Shown: positions 25,523-28,833 of the stretch, one piece after another
Numbering within the stretch: the first letter of the stretch is position 1
How the letters are laid out: the number at the start of each line of letters is the position of its first letter
Source: an uncultured Bacilli bacterium
Lineage (GTDB): Bacteria > Bacillota_I > Bacilli_A > RFN20 > CAG-631
Assembly (NCBI GenBank): GCA_934201705.1
Contig: CAKPXF010000031.1
Span: 1 to 28,833, forward strand
Reading direction: 5' to 3'
DNA: 28,833 bases
Translations under genes and position numbers: made by a program
Notes under the pieces: generated by a model
The model's input: only the letters and a program-made list of their open reading frames with translations
Databases searched by the model: none
What the model was told of the DNA's origin: nothing

Positions 25523-25560
25523 AAAAAAATCCCTATAAAAGATTTCTCTTAAATAGGGAT
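25523..25560 (-). terminator. Terminator of the surface-protein gene, cut off by the IS
   Basis: Stem ATCCCTAT/ATAGGGAT (25553-25560 with 25529-25536), partly extended inward, then a T-run on the minus strand. It originally lay 18 nt after the TAG (25579-25581) of the surface-protein gene; the IS now separates it from that gene. Confidence 0.8.
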
Positions 25561-25594
25561 ATATGTCTACCAGTCTAACTAAATAGTGTTCTTA

Positions 25595-25602
25595 TTTTTT
25601 CC
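25595..25602 (+). repeat. Target-site duplication, left copy
   Basis: TTTTTTCC immediately outside the left IS end, repeated exactly at 27047-27054. Eight bp is the usual duplication of ISL3 elements. Confidence 0.92.
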
Positions 25603-25712
25603 GGCTCTTTAAAATAAACTGTGGGGAAAAATTGTGGACCCACAAAGAATTGAAAAGAAAAAGTCAGTTTCTTATAATATTTTTGTATGAAAATAAAGGA
25701 GAAACTGACAAT

Positions 25713-26954
25713 ATGAATTATAACACATTTTTGACTTTGTTTGGCTTAAATCCAAACAATTTTAAACCAGTCGTTTCTGATCCATTTGTAACTGATTCAG
25801 GAATGACTTTTTTATTAGAACAAAGGACAGACATAAATAGAATTTGTCCTTATTGTGAAAGTAAAGCTATAGAAATTAAAGGATATTTTGATAGATTGAT
25901 TAGATGTACAGTAAATTCTAATCAAAGACATGAATTGATTGTTAAAAAAGTAAGATTTATTTGTAAAAACTGTGGTAAAACATATTCACCAAAGTTAGAA
26001 AACATAGATAAATATTCATCTATTACAAATTATGTAAAGAAATTAATTGTTTATGATTTTTTTAATCGAATTTCTTACGATTTTTAATTTGTTTGACGAA
26101 ACATTTCCAAGTGTAAAAAGAGGAAAACTTCCTAAGGTATTATGTATTGATGAATTTCATTTTGAAAATGACTATGATCAAAACTATTGTTGCGTACTTG
26201 TTGACTTAAAAGAAAAAGAAATTGTAGATATCATTAAGAATAGAAAAAAAGAGTATTTAGAGGAATTCTTTTCATCAATTGATGAAAAAGAACGAAATAA
26301 TGTGGAGATTTTTATTAGTGATATGTATGACGAATATGCAGCAATTAAGAAAAAATACTTTCCTAAGGCTATTCATATTGTTGATAGATTCCATATAGCA
26401 TCACAATTAACTATTGCTATTAAGCAAAGAAGAGTTAAAGTTATGAATAGTTTTAAAATAACGAATAGATTTTACTATAATTTTATGAAAAGAAATTGGA
26501 TTTTATATGAGCAAAAAAAAGCAAAATTCCTAATAAAGATATAAAAAATAAGAATAATGGTTATATATATTCATACGAATATATATTTTATAAAACATTA
26601 AAAGAAGATCATGATTTAAATATTGCATATGAAATTCTTCAAGATTTGTTAGTTAAATCATATAAAACAAATGATAAAAATCTTCGAACTTTTTTCTGTA
26701 ATATAGCAAATAGACTAATTGCACTTGAAGATGAAGTTTTCAAGAAAGTTGGAAGCACTTTCTTAAAATGGCTGGATCAAATTATAAATGCTTATACAGA
26801 TAATGCTATACAAAATGGATATACAAATTCGATGGCTGAAAATACCAATAACCACATTAAAACATTAATTAAAATATCATATGGTTTAAACAATTTTGAA
26901 AGGATGAGAAAACGTTGTATTTTAATATCTAGAAAGCATCAAAAAAGACGATAA
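25713..26954 (+). pseudogene. ISL3 transposase, two frameshifts
   Basis: Start ATG 25713 (MNYNTFLTLFGLNP) behind AAGGAG. An N-terminal zinc-binding domain has CPYC and CKNC pairs. The frame breaks at 26079-26087, where a few codons seem lost between ISYDF and NLFDE, and again in the A8 run 26513-26520, one base off. All three catalytic acidic residues remain: Asp in LCIDEFHF, Asp in FISDMYDEY, and Glu in SMAENTNNHIK. It ends KHQKRR-TAA. Restored length is about 415 residues, as expected for the family. Confidence 0.9.
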
Positions 26955-26971
26955 TTTTATATCGTCTTTTT
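26942..26971 (+). terminator. Terminator of the transposase gene
   Basis: Stem GACGATA/TATCGTC (26947-26953 with 26960-26966) flanked by A and T runs. The transposase stop codon lies in the stem and loop. Confidence 0.8.
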
Positions 26972-26990
26972 CCCACAGTTTATTTTAAAG
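26972..26990 (-). repeat. Inner copy of the IS end
   Basis: On the minus strand CTTTAAAATAAACTGTGGG, 19 bp identical to 25607-25625 at the left end. This is a better match than the outer right end, which lies 56 bp further out. Confidence 0.85.
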
Positions 26991-27036
26991 TTTTTTTAAC
27001 TTTTTTCGGTTCCCCCGCAAAAACTCACTGTTTATT

Positions 27037-28833
27037 TTAAAGAGCCTTTTTTCCATTCCAATCTTCTAGAGAAGTAGGTGATTGTTTAATATGAATTAAA
27101 TTTCCTTTATAATCTTTTGGTGCATTATCGCCTTTAACAATTATCTTTCCTTCTTCATACTTATTACCAGTGAAATCATAATGTGAAGCTTTTGTTAACT
27201 CATGTGAAGCACAACACATAATAAATGTTGTATTATAATATGAAGTCAAACCTACTGATCCGGTTTTATCTCCATAAATACTGCCATCTACCATTTCATT
27301 TGTTATATTTCCTTTATTAGTATTATTTGTAATACTCATATATACATCCTTTTTATCAGAACCAAATGTTAAAATTCCAGAAACATAGCCCACATATGAT
27401 TTTAATACAATGTTACCTGCGTTTACACAATTATTGACTGTTAACTTTGTAAAACTTGAAACAAATCCTAAAATACCTGCAACTTTATTTGTTTCACCAT
27501 TTACTTCAATATTTGCATTATTAGTACAATTAGTTACCTCAACATTTCCTTTTGTATAAATCTTTCCAACAATTCCAGAAACTGTGGCTCCAGATTTATT
27601 ATTACACTTTATTGTTCCATTAACTGTAATATTATTTATTGTTATATTACTAGATAAGCTTTCATTAACGCTTTTTGATGTTTTATCTTTAGCAGCTCTT
27701 GTATCTGCTCCGATTAAAACACCTAGCATATTAGCATTAGATGAATTAATATTAACATTAGTAAATTTGACATTTTTAAATGTCATATCTTTAGCATTAT
27801 TATTGCCTGGCATACTACCGACAACTCCAAAGAATCCATATGACATTCCTAAATTTTTTGCAGTATTTGTTAATCCAAACAATGCATCAACTGGTGAATA
27901 TCCAACATTAGTCAATCCATTAATTGTATTTCCTTGTCCATCAAATGATCCATTGAAAGGATGAAGTGCATTTCCAATTGGTTCCCAACCCATTCCACTA
28001 ATGTCCACATTTTTACATAGTGTTGCATAAATATATTTATCATTAAAGTAACCACTATTTACATCTTTTGCAAATGCAACTAAATGAGAAGCAGTATGTA
28101 ATTCAAAAGCAGTTCCCTCTGTATCACCAGTTCCACCACCATATTTCATTTTTTCTAATGTATCAGTATTAACTTTAGTTGTAGAAATAACACTTTTATC
28201 TATAACTTTAATTTTACTTGTATCAATTGTATCAAAACCTACTGGAACAACTTTAAATAATTCAGAATTAGCATTTTGATCTACTGTTACTGTTGCTCCA
28301 TTAACAGCCAAAATACTAACACTTGATTTTTTTTCAAGAACAACATGTCCATTTTTCACTTCAAGATAACTTGTTACATAGCCATTTTCATGATATGAAT
28401 CTGCTGCAACATTTTCAATAATAACCTTGTCTGCTAAACCATAGTGATATACATTATCGGTACTTGCATTTACAGTTAATGTCCCAGAATTTGTTCTAAT
28501 AATAGCATCTTGCTTGCTAGAATTACTATATGTAACACTTTTAACATTTTCATTTCTACCAGTATCAATACCAGTTGTTGTAGTAATTGTTTCTTCTGCA
28601 TAGCTTTCACTTAAATAGTGTGCAAATTCTCTAGTACTGTCAAATTCAGTTTTATTTCTAGTTATAATAAATAAATCTTTCTTTTCACTTACTTTACTAG
28701 CTTCTGGATATACAGGTGTTTTATTACTACTATCATCTAGTAATACCATTTGGTCATTAATACTATCCCAAACAATACTATATCCTGTAGTAGTAGGAGT
28801 TAGCTTAGTTAAATCATATCCTCCATCAAATAC
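27037..28833 (-). CDS. GLUG-type surface protein, 5' end off window, 3' end altered by IS
   Basis: 598 residues are visible; the frame is open through the right edge, so the N-terminus (signal, anchor) is not seen. The first part (GYSIVWDSINDQMVLLDD, then Thr/Ser-rich beta stretches) is unassigned. From about residue 240 comes a GLUG-like/beta-helix region: TAFELHTASHLVAFAKDVNSG, GWEPIGNALHPFNGSFDGQG, NTINGL, then repeated strands such as NITINNITVNGTIKC. Such proteins are usually secreted or on the cell surface in gut bacteria. The last codons are IS sequence (GKKAL-TAA); before insertion it ended GKNKNTI-TAG. Six residues were replaced by three, so function is probably kept, but its terminator was moved away. 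Confidence 0.85.
   Translation of the reverse strand, partial: VFDGGYDLTKLTPTTTGYSIVWDSINDQMVLLDDSSNKTPVYPEASKVSEKKDLFIITRNKTEFDSTREFAHYLSESYAEETITTTTGIDTGRNENVKSVTYSNSSKQDAIIRTNSGTLTVNASTDNVYHYGLADKVIIENVAADSYHENGYVTSYLEVKNGHVVLEKKSSVSILAVNGATVTVDQNANSELFKVVPVGFDTIDTSKIKVIDKSVISTTKVNTDTLEKMKYGGGTGDTEGTAFELHTASHLVAFAKDVNSGYFNDKYIYATLCKNVDISGMGWEPIGNALHPFNGSFDGQGNTINGLTNVGYSPVDALFGLTNTAKNLGMSYGFFGVVGSMPGNNNAKDMTFKNVKFTNVNINSSNANMLGVLIGADTRAAKDKTSKSVNESLSSNITINNITVNGTIKCNNKSGATVSGIVGKIYTKGNVEVTNCTNNANIEVNGETNKVAGILGFVSSFTKLTVNNCVNAGNIVLKSYVGYVSGILTFGSDKKDVYMSITNNTNKGNITNEMVDGSIYGDKTGSVGLTSYYNTTFIMCCASHELTKASHYDFTGNKYEEGKIIVKGDNAPKDYKGNLIHIKQSPTSLEDWNGKKAL
27047..27054 (+). repeat. Target-site duplication, right copy
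   Basis: TTTTTTCC, identical to 25595-25602, directly outside the right IS end and within the last codons of the surface-protein gene. Confidence 0.92.

Larger units (their letters stand above)
25603..27046 (+). mobile_element. ISL3-family insertion sequence, 1,444 bp
   Basis: Ends are inverted repeats: both begin GGCTCTTTAAAATAAAC (17 bp exact), then weaken. Exact 8-bp target duplications flank it. Inside is one ISL3-type transposase gene, now broken into three frames, followed by a terminator. The right end holds a second, inner copy of the terminal sequence at 26972-26990. Intact ends and duplications suggest a fairly recent insertion, and the element could still move if a related transposase acts in trans. 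Confidence 0.93.

Noticed and set aside
26513..26520. A8 run in the transposase as programmed frameshifting
   Set aside because: ISL3 transposases are normally one frame, and a second, non-slippery break at 26079-26087 already disables the gene.
27584..27964. Plus-strand 126-codon hydrophobic frame in the surface-protein gene
   Set aside because: Antisense reading of beta-helix repeats; no start signal.
1..28833. tRNA or rRNA genes
   Set aside because: No cloverleaf or CCA-type ends noticed in any intergenic region; the only structured RNA recognised is the ileS T-box.

Overview
The window is very AT-rich and uses the standard bacterial code: TGA is a real stop in murG and mraY, where it overlaps the next start, and Trp is TGG. 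It encodes a Gram-positive-type cell-division and wall cluster (dcw) joined to the spore-control genes spoIIGA, sigE and sigG. This points to an endospore-forming, walled, low-GC Bacillota. My inference, not a placement, is a gut lineage near Erysipelotrichia or the walled relatives of Mollicutes.

Layout. 1-2,880: a DUF4143-type ATPase with a promoter overlapped by phased repeats, a small membrane protein and a HAD phosphatase. 2,885-7,530 (minus): T-box leader, ileS, lspA, rluD. 7,544-12,700 (minus): ftsA-ftsZ, a terminator, then spoIIGA-sigE-sigG and sepF. SpoIIGA has a promoter of the Bacillus spoIIG kind, with a Spo0A box over the -35 and a 21-bp spacer. 12,900-17,360 (plus): an island of degraded Rhs toxin tips with immunity-type genes, lying where divIB/ftsQ usually sits. 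17,365-25,446 (minus): class B PBP, murE, mraY, murD, ftsW, murG, murB. 25,603-27,046: an ISL3-family element with 8-bp target duplication. 27,037-28,833 (minus): a GLUG-type surface protein, open at the window edge, whose last codons were replaced by the IS.

How the parts work together. MraY, MurE, MurD, MurG and MurB make and finish lipid II; FtsW and the PBP polymerise and cross-link it; FtsZ, FtsA and SepF form and anchor the ring. When Spo0A is active, spoIIGA-sigE is switched on; SpoIIGA cleaves pro-SigE, and SigG acts later in the forespore. Several neighbours usual in this cluster (divIB, the ylm genes other than sepF, divIVA) are absent.

The most unusual points are a MurE reading frame without an N-terminal domain and without any ATG/GTG/TTG start before its P-loop, an FtsA whose ATP-site motifs are all degenerate, and the Rhs-tip array, which contains an immunity-like pseudogene visible only if one in-frame stop is read through.
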